A program made the translations under genes and the position numbers. 64,000 nucleotides of DNA from Bog-950 sp046329515 (GTDB lineage: Bacteria; Bacteroidota; Bacteroidia; Chitinophagales; LD1), in NCBI GenBank assembly GCA_046329515.1, contig JAXLUM010000002.1, positions 868,001 through 932,000 on the forward strand, read 5' to 3'. This document shows positions 7,911-16,732 of this stretch, piece after piece. A model generated the notes under the pieces. It was not told the DNA's origin and made no database searches. It worked only from the letters and a program-made list of their open reading frames with translations. The stretch's first letter is position 1. The number at the start of each line of letters is the position of its first letter.

Positions 7911-9776
7911 ATGAAGAAGCTTTTTACGCTTATTGCTGTTTTGTTGTGTGCGTTAACCAACACTTTTGCCAACGCCTTTACCGAGTATAAAAACCATATT
8001 GCCAAGGACCGTGTACTGCTGATGTTTAACGAAGGCCTAAGTGCCGAGCGCAAGGCCGAGTTAATTAATGCATCAGGTGTTGTAAACGACTTTACCCATC
8101 TGCCCAGCCCGCATGTTACCATTTGTATGGTTAGCGATTACGAAAAAGCGGTGCAGTATTTTTCATCGGTACAGGATGTGCGCTTTGTTTCCTTTTTTAT
8201 TACCGATGGTAAGCACTACGCCGGCGTAATGGACGATTACTTTGTAAAACTTAAGGACAAAAGCTTTGAGCCCTTATTAAAAGCAAAAGTAGAGCGCGAG
8301 CATTTAGGCAAGGCAGTAGCCGATAAGTATGTGCCGAATTTGTACCACTTACAGAATAACAAAAGTGTAAATACGGTTGAGGTGTGCGCAGGCTTTATTA
8401 CGGAAGGTTGGTGTGAGTATGCTTCGCCCAATTATTTACTGAACCCCGAAGTTTGTAGCAATGACCCCCTTTACACCCGCCAATGGAATTTAGAAAATAA
8501 CGGCACCAGCTTACAGGGAAGCGGTACCGCCGATGCAGATATGGACGTAGATAGCGCCTGGATGATAACCACCGGCGACCCTAACTTAAAAATAGCAGTA
8601 GTTGATGCGGGTGTTGATACGCTGCACCCCGACCTTGCAGCAAATATGTTGCCCGGCCACGATGCCGTGAGCGATTCTACAGACGGTTATCCAACACCAA
8701 ACTATCCTAATGACGGGCATGGCACTTGCTGTGCCGGTATTATAGCGGCAGTAAAAGACAATAACATAGGTATCGCCGGTGTGGCGCCGGGCTGCAAAAT
8801 TATTCCGATAAGAAGTTTTTATTATATATTTCTTAGCGGTGCCAGCGACCCCTTGCCCTATTCAACCTCTGCAATTTTTGCTGATGCAATAGGCTGGGCA
8901 TGGAACGATGCCGGCGCTGATATTTTAAGTAACAGTTGGGGCTTGCCTGATACGCTTATTCCGTTTTTACCCGGTGGCATTTACCCCGTAAACGATGCCA
9001 TACATACTTGCTATACGCAAGGCCGTGGAGGAAAGGGAGCGCCTATGTTTTTTAGCAGCGGCAATGATGATGCACCTACAGGACCCATTTGGCCAAGTAA
9101 ACTGCCCGAAGCTATTGCCGTGGGAGCAACCAGCATGTGCGATGAACGGAAAAACCCTGCTGATTGCAGCAGCGAAACCTGGTGGGGTGGAGATTATGGT
9201 AACGGTCTGGCGTTTAGCGCTCCCGGTGTTAGAATTGCTTCTACAGATATACGTGCCGGCAAAGGTTTTTCTAATAACGACTACTACTATTCCTTCAATG
9301 GTACATCAGCAGCCTGCCCTAATGCAGCAGGGGTAGGGGCCCTGGTTATGACACTGCGCCCTGAATTGCCGGCCGATGATATTAAAAACATTATTGCCCA
9401 AAGTGCCGACCGTGTGGGCGGTTACGACTACAGCGCTTCAGATGTAAACGGCACCTACAGCTTTGAATTAGGCCACGGACGTGTAAACGCTAACCGCGCT
9501 GTACATTTTGCGTTTGATTATTCAGGTATTAAAAACGAAGGCAGTGACAACGGCTGGAAAGTTTACCCTAACCCCAATAGCGGAAGCTTTACTGTTAAGG
9601 TGCAATGTAATGCCGATATGAAAGTGATGGATTTGGCCGGTAGGGAGGTAATGAGAACCCCTTTAACTAAAGGCGAGAATAGGGTAGATGGCAGTGCATT
9701 GCCTGAAGGCATTTATATAGTACAGCTTACCATTGGCAGCAGTATTACTACCGGCAAGGTTAGCATACTGCGTTAA
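7911..9776 (+). CDS. Subtilisin-like S8 serine peptidase with T9SS type A sorting domain
   Basis: A 621-residue secreted protease. The signal peptide covers residues 1-20, followed by a propeptide region of about 180 residues. The catalytic triad is visible: D232 in VVDAGVDTLHPD, H270 in NDGHGTCCAG and S466 in NGTSAACPNAAG. The last 75 residues begin VYPNPNSGSFTV and end GKVSILR, a T9SS type A domain that directs export across the outer membrane and cell-surface anchoring. The small minus-strand reading frame after it starts one base beyond its stop codon, so no terminator separates them. Confidence 0.95.
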   Translation: MKKLFTLIAVLLCALTNTFANAFTEYKNHIAKDRVLLMFNEGLSAERKAELINASGVVNDFTHLPSPHVTICMVSDYEKAVQYFSSVQDVRFVSFFITDGKHYAGVMDDYFVKLKDKSFEPLLKAKVEREHLGKAVADKYVPNLYHLQNNKSVNTVEVCAGFITEGWCEYASPNYLLNPEVCSNDPLYTRQWNLENNGTSLQGSGTADADMDVDSAWMITTGDPNLKIAVVDAGVDTLHPDLAANMLPGHDAVSDSTDGYPTPNYPNDGHGTCCAGIIAAVKDNNIGIAGVAPGCKIIPIRSFYYIFLSGASDPLPYSTSAIFADAIGWAWNDAGADILSNSWGLPDTLIPFLPGGIYPVNDAIHTCYTQGRGGKGAPMFFSSGNDDAPTGPIWPSKLPEAIAVGATSMCDERKNPADCSSETWWGGDYGNGLAFSAPGVRIASTDIRAGKGFSNNDYYYSFNGTSAACPNAAGVGALVMTLRPELPADDIKNIIAQSADRVGGYDYSASDVNGTYSFELGHGRVNANRAVHFAFDYSGIKNEGSDNGWKVYPNPNSGSFTVKVQCNADMKVMDLAGREVMRTPLTKGENRVDGSALPEGIYIVQLTIGSSITTGKVSILR

Positions 9777-9777
9777 C

Positions 9778-9918
9778 CTATTTCTGCATCGTTCGGTTCT
9801 CCAGTTCTGCCTGCTTTTTGTTCAGGTCGTGGCTCAGTTTGTTATTGAGCATCACAAATCCGATTAGCACCAGGCAAAAAACCACGAGCATTAAATTCAT
9901 AGATGTGTCGGTCTTCAT
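9778..9918 (-). CDS. Short single-pass membrane protein (46 residues)
   Basis: ATG at 9918 opens a 46-codon frame. It has a short polar start (MKTDTSMN), one transmembrane helix (LMLVVFCLVLIGFVML) and a charged tail (KLSHDLNKKQAELENRTMQK) that looks helical and possibly coiled-coil. The organisation is what one expects of a real small membrane protein, and it fills an otherwise gene-free stretch. It ends one base from the stop of the convergent S8 peptidase. No function can be assigned. Confidence 0.5.
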   Translation of the reverse strand: MKTDTSMNLMLVVFCLVLIGFVMLNNKLSHDLNKKQAELENRTMQK

Positions 9919-10305
9919 TAGTTAGGGTTTATATAAATGTAACGGAGTTTTACTGTTGATGTTTTATTCGCTTATGTCAACAAACCCGTTCGCTGATAGT
10001 CTTATCCACAAAGCGCTATAATAGTGCCAGCCTTGCTGCCGGCTGTTGATTCGGGCGGAATAGAAAAGGCCCGTATTACTAAGCCCTTGTTTTTAAGTTA
10101 CTTAGGGGTTAAGTGCCCGTTAACAACAGCTTACTATTTAACAACCATGCGCAGCCCGCAAGTAGGGGCATGTATTATATAATTTACATAGTACTCCACA
10201 TGTTTATACAGTATACTACTGCCTGCACATTGTAAAAAATTACAATTTCATGACAGGTTCCGCGTCATTATCTGCACCCATTACTAAACATAACACACAA
10301 CTATC
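9919..10305. other. 387-base gene-free region with one DnaA-box-like site
   Basis: No coding frame is supported here. It contains TTATCCACA (10002-10010), an exact match to the strong DnaA box, and a 7+4+7 inverted repeat ATTGTAA-AAAA-TTACAAT (10229-10246) close before the ybjQ-like gene. The stretch around 10170-10215 is AT-rich. A single box is not enough to call a replication origin. Confidence 0.4.
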
Positions 10306-10638
10306 ATGATTGACCTTTCACTTATTACTACCAGCACCCATCTTGAAGGCTACCGCGTAAGTAAGCAATTAGGCCTGGTGCGCGGCATAACTGTTCGCTC
10401 GCGCAGCATATTAGGCAACATAGCAGGCTCCTTTCTTACCATTTTTGGTGGCAGAAACTCCATTTACACCGAACTATGCGAAAACGCCCGCGAGGAAGCG
10501 TTTCAATTGTTGGTTAAGCATGCGCAGGAGAGAGGCGCCAATGCCATAATAAATGTTCGCTACGATGCCAATGAAGTAATGCAGGGTTTAACCGAGGTGT
10601 TAGCCTATGGCACTGCCGTAGTTGTAGAAAAAATATAG
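10306..10638 (+). CDS. YbjQ/UPF0145 family protein
   Basis: A 110-residue cytosolic protein covering the whole YbjQ (DUF74, putative heavy-metal-binding) family: TTSTHLEGYRV at the start, GLVRGITVRSRS, then GANAIINVRYD and YGTAVVVEK at the end. The family forms pentameric rings; its role is not established. It stands alone after the long gene-free region, and the next gene begins 56 bases later. Confidence 0.9.
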   Translation: MIDLSLITTSTHLEGYRVSKQLGLVRGITVRSRSILGNIAGSFLTIFGGRNSIYTELCENAREEAFQLLVKHAQERGANAIINVRYDANEVMQGLTEVLAYGTAVVVEKI

Positions 10639-10694
10639 TCCTTTGGCATTCTAAGTGGTAGGGTTTATCTATTTTACCTGCCATTTAGCGGAAG

Positions 10695-12575
10695 ATGACC
10701 TTAGGGAAGAATACAGGAAGAACATTTCTTTGGCTTATACATCTTTGTTTTTCTTTATGTATAGGCGGGCAGGCGCTAAAACTCTTTGCTCCGGCGGTAT
10801 TAGGTTTTCCGAAGAAAGTTTTTTTAGCCATAGTCTTTGTTTTGCAATACGACTATCAAACCTGGCTATTTACATTTCAAAAAAGCGGCCTTTGGTTGTT
10901 TCTGTTGTTTAGGGCAATTCCTATGCTTACGGCAGTTTACCTGTTGTATAGGGTTGCCAACAAAAAGTTTATACCGCGTGTAAAGCAATTTGTATTAAGC
11001 GGTAAGCTTAAACATTGGTTTAATGTCCTCTGTTTTCGGGCCAAAGCAATTGATCCCTCACTGCAGCTTTTATTGTTGTTCAGTGCCTGGCTTACGGGCC
11101 AAATAGTGGTATACTATGTGGCAAAGCAAAAATTTAGCTACGATGTATTTATGCCCCTTCAGTTTTGGCAAGGCCGGTTAATTGTTTACGGCTTTTATAT
11201 ACAGCTTTTTACGGTGCTCATAACCAATACCAGGGCAGTAAAAGAGCTGTTAAGCAGGTTTTGGAATAAACAGGAAACGCCTTATGCCCTTGCCGGTTTT
11301 AGAATAATAATTTTATTCTATGTGTTTTTTACCCTGTTCTATGCAAAAATGCACCTCATTAACAGGGTGGCCCCTCCCGGTGTTCCCCTGCAACCGCTAC
11401 CCCTTACGTCCTGGTATGCCGCTTACCTGCCAACTGACCATACCACTTACAGCATAATATGTATAGTTAGTTTGGGCTTGGCCCTTATGGGTATTGCCGG
11501 TTTTTTAACGCGTTACAGCCTTTTATTGCTGGCTATACTTAACATATATGTGTTTGGTATGCCCAACTTTTTCGGCAAAATGAATCATACGCATATCAAT
11601 GTATGGATTCCGCTTTTATTGGCCTTTAGCCCCTGTGCCGATGTGTGGAGTGTAGATGCCTTTTTAAAGAAAAGAAAACAAGGCGAACAAAAAGCGTTTT
11701 TAAGTTCCCGTTATTGGCAGTCATTAGCCGGGGTGTACTTAATGCTTGGTGTAATTTACACCTTTTCGGGGCTGCGTAAATTATGGGATGCCGGTTTGGC
11801 CTGGGCGCTTAGCGACCATTTTGTATACCAAATTCAACAGGAATGGATTGAACATTATTTTACTGTGCCGGCTATACGTATTGACCACTACCCATTAATG
11901 GCGGAATGGGGAGGAATGGCAATTGTATTGTTCGAAATAGCCTTTATCTTTTTAGTATTCTACCCCTGGGGCCGATGGCTTTCTTTTTTCGGTGGTCTGG
12001 CCTTTCATAATATCGCCTACTACTTTTTGTACATAGGCTTTCAGGATTTGCAAAAAGTATATTTCTCTTTTTTAACGCCCCTGCTAAGTCGCAAATTTAA
12101 AGCGGAACCCGTGATAAATGAGCCACCCAACAACAGCGCCTATAAGTGGGTGCTTGGCGGATTACTTAGCTGCAATTCTTTGTTAGCCATTTGGGGCATT
12201 CATAGTTGGCCCTTCTCTCCCTATCCTTCTTATTCGGTATTAACCCCGGGCATTTCACACATGGTTAAAATAGAAGTAGTAACCGATAAGGGGGAGATGC
12301 TTAATATGGATAGCATAGCCCTGAAAAACAATTTCCGCAAAGAAGATTTCCGTCCTTTGGAAAACGAGTTTTTAAGAATAAACAAAAGCGATACGGTGCA
12401 ACTTAAAATCGGTGCACTTAAAATTTGGGGCAATTGGGAAGCAAATCTTCCGCCCATAAGCGGCATCAATAAAATACTGTTTTACGAGGTAGATTTTCCT
12501 ACAGACCCCGACCGCAGAACAGAGGTAGTAAAAAATGAATTGGTGGTGGTGCTTGACAAAAAAGACCTACACTAA
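10695..12575 (+). CDS. HTTM-like multi-pass membrane protein
   Basis: A 626-residue protein with ten or more hydrophobic segments. From about residue 190 to 470 it resembles the HTTM (horizontally transferred transmembrane, vitamin-K gamma-carboxylase-like) family: FRIIILFYVFFTL, GFLTRYSLLLLAIL, HTHINVWIPLLLAFSPC and TFSGLRKLWDAGLAW. The last 120 residues form a soluble domain (TDKGEMLNMD, LKIWGNWEANLPP). The first 110 residues add extra membrane segments. No carboxylase catalytic residues can be confirmed by eye, and the function of bacterial HTTM proteins is largely unknown. It converges on serS with a nine-base gap. Confidence 0.6.
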   Translation: MTLGKNTGRTFLWLIHLCFSLCIGGQALKLFAPAVLGFPKKVFLAIVFVLQYDYQTWLFTFQKSGLWLFLLFRAIPMLTAVYLLYRVANKKFIPRVKQFVLSGKLKHWFNVLCFRAKAIDPSLQLLLLFSAWLTGQIVVYYVAKQKFSYDVFMPLQFWQGRLIVYGFYIQLFTVLITNTRAVKELLSRFWNKQETPYALAGFRIIILFYVFFTLFYAKMHLINRVAPPGVPLQPLPLTSWYAAYLPTDHTTYSIICIVSLGLALMGIAGFLTRYSLLLLAILNIYVFGMPNFFGKMNHTHINVWIPLLLAFSPCADVWSVDAFLKKRKQGEQKAFLSSRYWQSLAGVYLMLGVIYTFSGLRKLWDAGLAWALSDHFVYQIQQEWIEHYFTVPAIRIDHYPLMAEWGGMAIVLFEIAFIFLVFYPWGRWLSFFGGLAFHNIAYYFLYIGFQDLQKVYFSFLTPLLSRKFKAEPVINEPPNNSAYKWVLGGLLSCNSLLAIWGIHSWPFSPYPSYSVLTPGISHMVKIEVVTDKGEMLNMDSIALKNNFRKEDFRPLENEFLRINKSDTVQLKIGALKIWGNWEANLPPISGINKILFYEVDFPTDPDRRTEVVKNELVVVLDKKDLH

Positions 12576-12584
12576 CCCCGGCCC

Positions 12585-13859
12585 CTACTTTATAAATTCA
12601 AAACCAGTATAGGCCTGTAGTGCTTTAGGTATGCGTATACTACCGTCTTCCTGCTGATGGTTTTCAAGTATAGAAGCAACAATACGAGGTAAGGCAAGCG
12701 CACTTCCATTAAGGGTGTGCACTAAACGCGTTTTCTTGTTTTCATCGCGAAAGCGCGTTTTCATCCGGTTGCTTTGAAAGGTTTCGAAGTTAGAAACGGA
12801 GCTAACTTCCAGCCAACGTTTTTGTGCAGCGCTGTACACTTCAAAATCGTATGTAAGTGCTGATGCAAAGCTCATATCGCCGCCACATAGGCGCAGTATG
12901 CGGTAAGGTAACTCCAGCTTCTGGAGCAAGCCTTCAACGTGCTTTATCATTTCATCAAGTACTTCGTAGCTTTTGTCAGGGTTGGCTATCTGCACAATCT
13001 CTACTTTCTCAAACTGGTGTACTCGGTTAAGGCCGCGCACATCTTTGCCATAGCTACCCGCTTCACGGCGAAAGCAAGGGGAGTATGCGGCAAACTTAAC
13101 GGGCATATTGCGCTCGTCTAAAATTTCATCGCGCACAATGTTTGTTACAGGAACCTCTGCGGTAGGAATCATATAAAAATTGTCCAGCCCTATGTAGTAC
13201 ATCTGCCCTTCCTTATCAGGCAACTGGCCCGTGCCAAAAGCACTGGCCTCATTCACCATATGCGGTGGAATTACTTCGGTGTAACCCGCTGCTATAGCTT
13301 CCTCTAAAAAGAAATTAACCAGGCTGCGTTGCAGCTTGGCGCCGTATTTTTTGTAAACAGGAAAGCCCGCGCCGGTAATTTTAACGCCTAGTTCTAAATC
13401 AAATATTCCGTGCTTAGCCGCAAGGTCCCAGTGAGGTAGGGCCTTATCGGTAAGTGTCGGTATTTCCCCCACCTGTTTTACCACCTCGTTCTCTTCGGGG
13501 GTAATACCCTTTGGTACGGCAGCGTTTGGCAGGTTTGGTAACAAAACCAAAATACCTTTCATCTGCTCTTCAGCAGCGTTCAGGTCAGCTTCCAGTTTTT
13601 TCGATTCTTCTTTTAAAGAAGCTGTTTCCGTTTTCTTGCCTTCTGCCTCTTCTTTTTTGCCCTGTTTAAATAAATCGCCTATTTCTTTAGCCAGTGCATT
13701 TTGTTTTGCCAGGTTATCGTCCAATTGTTTTTGCACGGAACGGCGGTTTTCATCCACTTTAAGCACCTCATCTATCAGCTCAATTTGCTTAAAATTCTTA
13801 ACGGCCAGGCGTTCTTTTACAAAGCCGGGGTTGTTTCTTAAAACCGCAATCTCTAACAT
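12585..13859 (-). CDS. serS: Seryl-tRNA synthetase
   Basis: A 424-residue class II synthetase that charges tRNA-Ser. The N-terminal coiled-coil arm, rich in Lys and Glu, covers about residues 25-105. Class II motifs follow: AAGYTEVIPPHMVNEAS (motif 1 region), CFRREAGSYGKDVRGLNRVHQF (motif 2, residues separated here only for reference to positions about 258-280) and LNGSALALPRIVASILEN (motif 3). Length and order are normal. ATG at 13859 is chosen because it begins MLEIAVLRNNP, the standard start; a longer frame upstream has no family match. Confidence 0.97.
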   Translation of the reverse strand: MLEIAVLRNNPGFVKERLAVKNFKQIELIDEVLKVDENRRSVQKQLDDNLAKQNALAKEIGDLFKQGKKEEAEGKKTETASLKEESKKLEADLNAAEEQMKGILVLLPNLPNAAVPKGITPEENEVVKQVGEIPTLTDKALPHWDLAAKHGIFDLELGVKITGAGFPVYKKYGAKLQRSLVNFFLEEAIAAGYTEVIPPHMVNEASAFGTGQLPDKEGQMYYIGLDNFYMIPTAEVPVTNIVRDEILDERNMPVKFAAYSPCFRREAGSYGKDVRGLNRVHQFEKVEIVQIANPDKSYEVLDEMIKHVEGLLQKLELPYRILRLCGGDMSFASALTYDFEVYSAAQKRWLEVSSVSNFETFQSNRMKTRFRDENKKTRLVHTLNGSALALPRIVASILENHQQEDGSIRIPKALQAYTGFEFIK

Positions 13860-13880
13860 AATTCCATTGATTTTGTGGCG

Positions 13881-13888
13881 CAAATATA
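13881..13888 (-). promoter_or_regulatory. -7 promoter element of serS
   Basis: The minus strand reads TATATTTG, an exact TAnnTTTG match, 21 bases before the serS ATG. No TTG is found at the -33 position; a TTA (GTTAGC) lies at roughly the right distance. Confidence 0.5.
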
Positions 13889-14113
13889 TACCTGAAACCC
13901 ACAGCTAACAGTAAAATACAGGGCTAAAATGCAGAAACACACCTGTTTGGTTGAAACAGCGGTTAAGTTGTTTCATGAATTTTGTTTTACTTTTACCGGC
14001 CACTTTGTGGAAAAACAAGCGATTGACCCGGTATCTATTTTTAACTATAGCCGTAAAACAGAGTAGTCTTTTTGTTGAACAATTTAAACCAAACCACTGC
14101 GTTTCTTTTTCGA

Positions 14114-14902
14114 ATGAAATTGTACCGCGTCTTCCTTCTTGCTGCTTTATTTCTACTGGGGTCTGTTTCCATTGCAGGAACTGAAAGCACTTTTGAGGAT
14201 ACCCAAAAAGGGTTTGAACGCGTGCGTGATGCGTATGACCGTAAGGAAGAACTCTTCTTTATGAAGTGTCGTACAAAAGATATTCCCGAAACCTTTGGCA
14301 ACATGTATATCCGCGTTTTTAAAATGGAGGGTATAATGGAACTTTGGGTGCAAAAAAATCCCGGCGGACAGTACGTAAAGTTTAATGAGTACAAAGTATA
14401 TGCCTTATCCGGCACTTTAGGCCCTAAGCGCCAGCAGGGCGACGCCCAGGTTCCTGAAGGGTTCTATTCAATAAATGAGTTTAACCCCGTTAGCAATTAT
14501 CATTTATCGTTAGGCGTTAATTACCCTAATGAATCGGATATGAAATTGAGCACTGCCAGCCGCAAGGGAGGTGATATTTTTATACACGGCGGCGCTGCCA
14601 GCGCAGGCTGTTTAGCCATGAGCAACTATTATATTGAAGACATCTACATAGCCGCAGTTAAAGCGCGCAGCCAGGGCCAAACCAATATTCCGGTTCATAT
14701 TTTCCCTTTTAAAATGACCGACGCCAATATGAACTATTGGACGCGTGTGGTGCAATTTAAAGACTGCGTAAAACTTTGGAAGAACCTGCAACAGGGTTAT
14801 TCATTCTTTGAAACGAACAATCGTTTGCCTGAAGTTTCTGTTGATGCATCCGGTTACTATAAGTTCTACGATCCGGCTAAAGCGCAGGCATCTGCCCGCT
14901 AA
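14114..14902 (+). CDS. Murein L,D-transpeptidase (YkuD family), periplasmic
   Basis: A 262-residue protein with a signal peptide (residues 1-22, RVFLLAALFLLGSVSIAG). The YkuD catalytic signature is present: H158 in HGGAASAGCLAM with Cys166 as the nucleophile. These enzymes make 3-3 cross-links in peptidoglycan or attach proteins to it. An earlier region, GTLGPKRQQGDAQVPEGFY, matches the PEG(F/Y) turn of YafK-type members. ATG at 14114 is chosen because it starts the signal peptide; a frame from 14072 adds non-signal residues. The next gene begins 54 bases later on the same strand. The 254 bases before it hold no further gene. Confidence 0.92.
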   Translation: MKLYRVFLLAALFLLGSVSIAGTESTFEDTQKGFERVRDAYDRKEELFFMKCRTKDIPETFGNMYIRVFKMEGIMELWVQKNPGGQYVKFNEYKVYALSGTLGPKRQQGDAQVPEGFYSINEFNPVSNYHLSLGVNYPNESDMKLSTASRKGGDIFIHGGAASAGCLAMSNYYIEDIYIAAVKARSQGQTNIPVHIFPFKMTDANMNYWTRVVQFKDCVKLWKNLQQGYSFFETNNRLPEVSVDASGYYKFYDPAKAQASAR

Positions 14903-14956
14903 TTATTAGTTACCCTTCTCTTTTTATTGGCTTTTCAATTACCTAATTTCGTTGGC

Positions 14957-15610
14957 ATGAAGTGGTTTACCCGTTTGTGTTATCTGTTAGCCGTATTGTG
15001 CATATTACTAGTGGCCTACTACCGAGTATGGTTTTTGCGTAAACCGGAACGACATATACCCCATAACGAAAATACTTTTGTTAGCCCCGCCAACGGCAAA
15101 GTGGTAAGTGTAAAAGAGTGGCATTCGCAAAACGTAATTGAAAAGAAAAAAGACGACGGTGCAGTTGATATATGGACACGGGATGTAGATACTGCCGGCT
15201 ACATTATTTCTATACAAATGGATGTAACCAACGTGCATTACCAGCGGGCGCCGGTTTCGGCTACGCTAATTGCTGAAAACTATGTAAAGGGGAACTTTAA
15301 TAATGCTGTACGTATGAGCAATGAATACGGCATTCGCTTTGAGAACGAACACAATGAATTGTTGTTTAAAACGCCGCAGGGACACAAATTTAAGTTGGTT
15401 CAAATAGCAGGCTTTGTAGCAAGAAGGATAGAGGATTATATAAGCGTTAACCAAAGCCTTCAACAAGGAGATGTGTGGGGGTTAATTAAGTTGGGTAGCC
15501 AGGTTACGGTTATATTACCCCATGATGCCATTATTAAGGCACGGGTTGGCGAAACAGTAGTGGATGGTGAAAGCGTGATTGCCGAATGGCCCGCTGTAAC
15601 TATGAACTAA
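14957..15610 (+). CDS. Phosphatidylserine decarboxylase family protein (short form)
   Basis: A 217-residue membrane-anchored protein: one transmembrane helix (CYLLAVLCILLVAYYRVWF), then RKPERHIP and FVSPANGKVV, the standard opening of short decarboxylases. MDVTNVHYQRAPVS carries the conserved His. The self-cleavage site is G180-S181 in IKLGSQVTVILP; Gln follows Ser where other members have Arg or Thr. The family self-cleaves to form a pyruvoyl group and decarboxylates phosphatidylserine to phosphatidylethanolamine. ATG at 14957 is preferred over TTG at 14927. The 3' end overlaps the convergent next gene by 11 bases. Confidence 0.85.
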   Translation: MKWFTRLCYLLAVLCILLVAYYRVWFLRKPERHIPHNENTFVSPANGKVVSVKEWHSQNVIEKKKDDGAVDIWTRDVDTAGYIISIQMDVTNVHYQRAPVSATLIAENYVKGNFNNAVRMSNEYGIRFENEHNELLFKTPQGHKFKLVQIAGFVARRIEDYISVNQSLQQGDVWGLIKLGSQVTVILPHDAIIKARVGETVVDGESVIAEWPAVTMN

Positions 15611-16682
15611 GCTTGTTGTTGCCGCGATTTACACGCGAAATCCATTTGGGTAAAACAACCGCTCCAATTACCAGGTAAAGATAGTACGAGTACAGCCTCC
15701 ATATAAAGGCAGCCTTTGCCGATAGGCCCAATCCTTCCGGTATAAAAGCGCAGTTAAACACCTGAAAGAAAACTTCGGCAATGCCACTCGCCCCCGGTGT
15801 TGATGGTATTATTATAAAAACCCATATAACATATTGCCTCGAAAGAACCGCTGCCTGGTTTAATGGCAAATTACTGAATGCAAAAATTAAGGCGTTTGCC
15901 AATAAATAGCGGGCTACCCAACTAATTACCGTTGCGCTAAACACTTTTATATAAAAGATGGCTGAAAGGCTTTTAAACTCAGTAGCAGTAAGTTCAATTT
16001 CGTTACCGGTATTATTTAGTGAGGTAGAAAAACGGCTTAATAATTTAATGGTAGCCAAACGGTAAAAAAAACTTTTGGCGCGATGCGGAACAATGAAAAG
16101 CGCTGTACCCAAAAACAAAGAGGCGCCTAAAAGCACGGCATAGCCAATCCAGGCCTTGTTGGCAACGTAGCTAACCGACTGTAATAATTCATTCCCTTTA
16201 AGGTCTGCACAGTTGGCCGGCACATAAAACATTTGGCTACCTACGGTAAAAAACAAAATGGTAAACACCACAACAAAGGCCAGGTTATCTAAAAAAGTAG
16301 TAAGCATTATGGTGGCGGTGCTACGGCCGTAACTAATACCTTCCTTCTTTAAAATAAAGAGCGCTAAAGCAATACCGCCAACCGCACCGGGGGTAACTGC
16401 GGAGCCAAACTCCCACAGCATAATAACTTCAAATGATTTCCACCAGCTTAGTTTTTGCCCTGTTATTTCCCTTATGCGATATACATAGGCGCTGTCGCGA
16501 ATAACCACCGTTAAAAAGGCAAGAAACAGGCCCGCGTAAAACCTGCCTGATACGGGAAGATCAAATAGCTTAGAAGGCTCAACAGTGCTTAGTATGAGAT
16601 ATAAGGAAAGGCCTATGCCAAGCAAAACCGGTAATACAATGTTCTTCCAGTTAATTGCCGGCAATGCTTCTTTATTCTCCAC
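15600..16682 (-). CDS. YbhN-type membrane protein (lysylphosphatidylglycerol synthase TM domain)
   Basis: A 360-residue protein from GTG at 16682 with about eight membrane helices. It matches the UPF0104/LPG_synthase_TM family: EVIMLWEFGSAVTPGAVGG and YVIWVFIIIPSTPGASGIAE are the two characteristic repeats with Thr/Pro-Gly turns. It lacks the cytosolic aminoacyl-transferase domain of full MprF, so it may be a flippase or lipid-handling protein rather than a lysyl-PG synthase. It overlaps the decarboxylase-like gene tail to tail. Confidence 0.8.
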   Translation of the reverse strand: MENKEALPAINWKNIVLPVLLGIGLSLYLILSTVEPSKLFDLPVSGRFYAGLFLAFLTVVIRDSAYVYRIREITGQKLSWWKSFEVIMLWEFGSAVTPGAVGGIALALFILKKEGISYGRSTATIMLTTFLDNLAFVVVFTILFFTVGSQMFYVPANCADLKGNELLQSVSYVANKAWIGYAVLLGASLFLGTALFIVPHRAKSFFYRLATIKLLSRFSTSLNNTGNEIELTATEFKSLSAIFYIKVFSATVISWVARYLLANALIFAFSNLPLNQAAVLSRQYVIWVFIIIPSTPGASGIAEVFFQVFNCAFIPEGLGLSAKAAFIWRLYSYYLYLVIGAVVLPKWISRVNRGNNKLSS

Positions 16683-16732
16683 AAATGCGAAGTAATTGAA
16701 AACGGAATAAATTAAGGTAAATGCGGAGTTAA

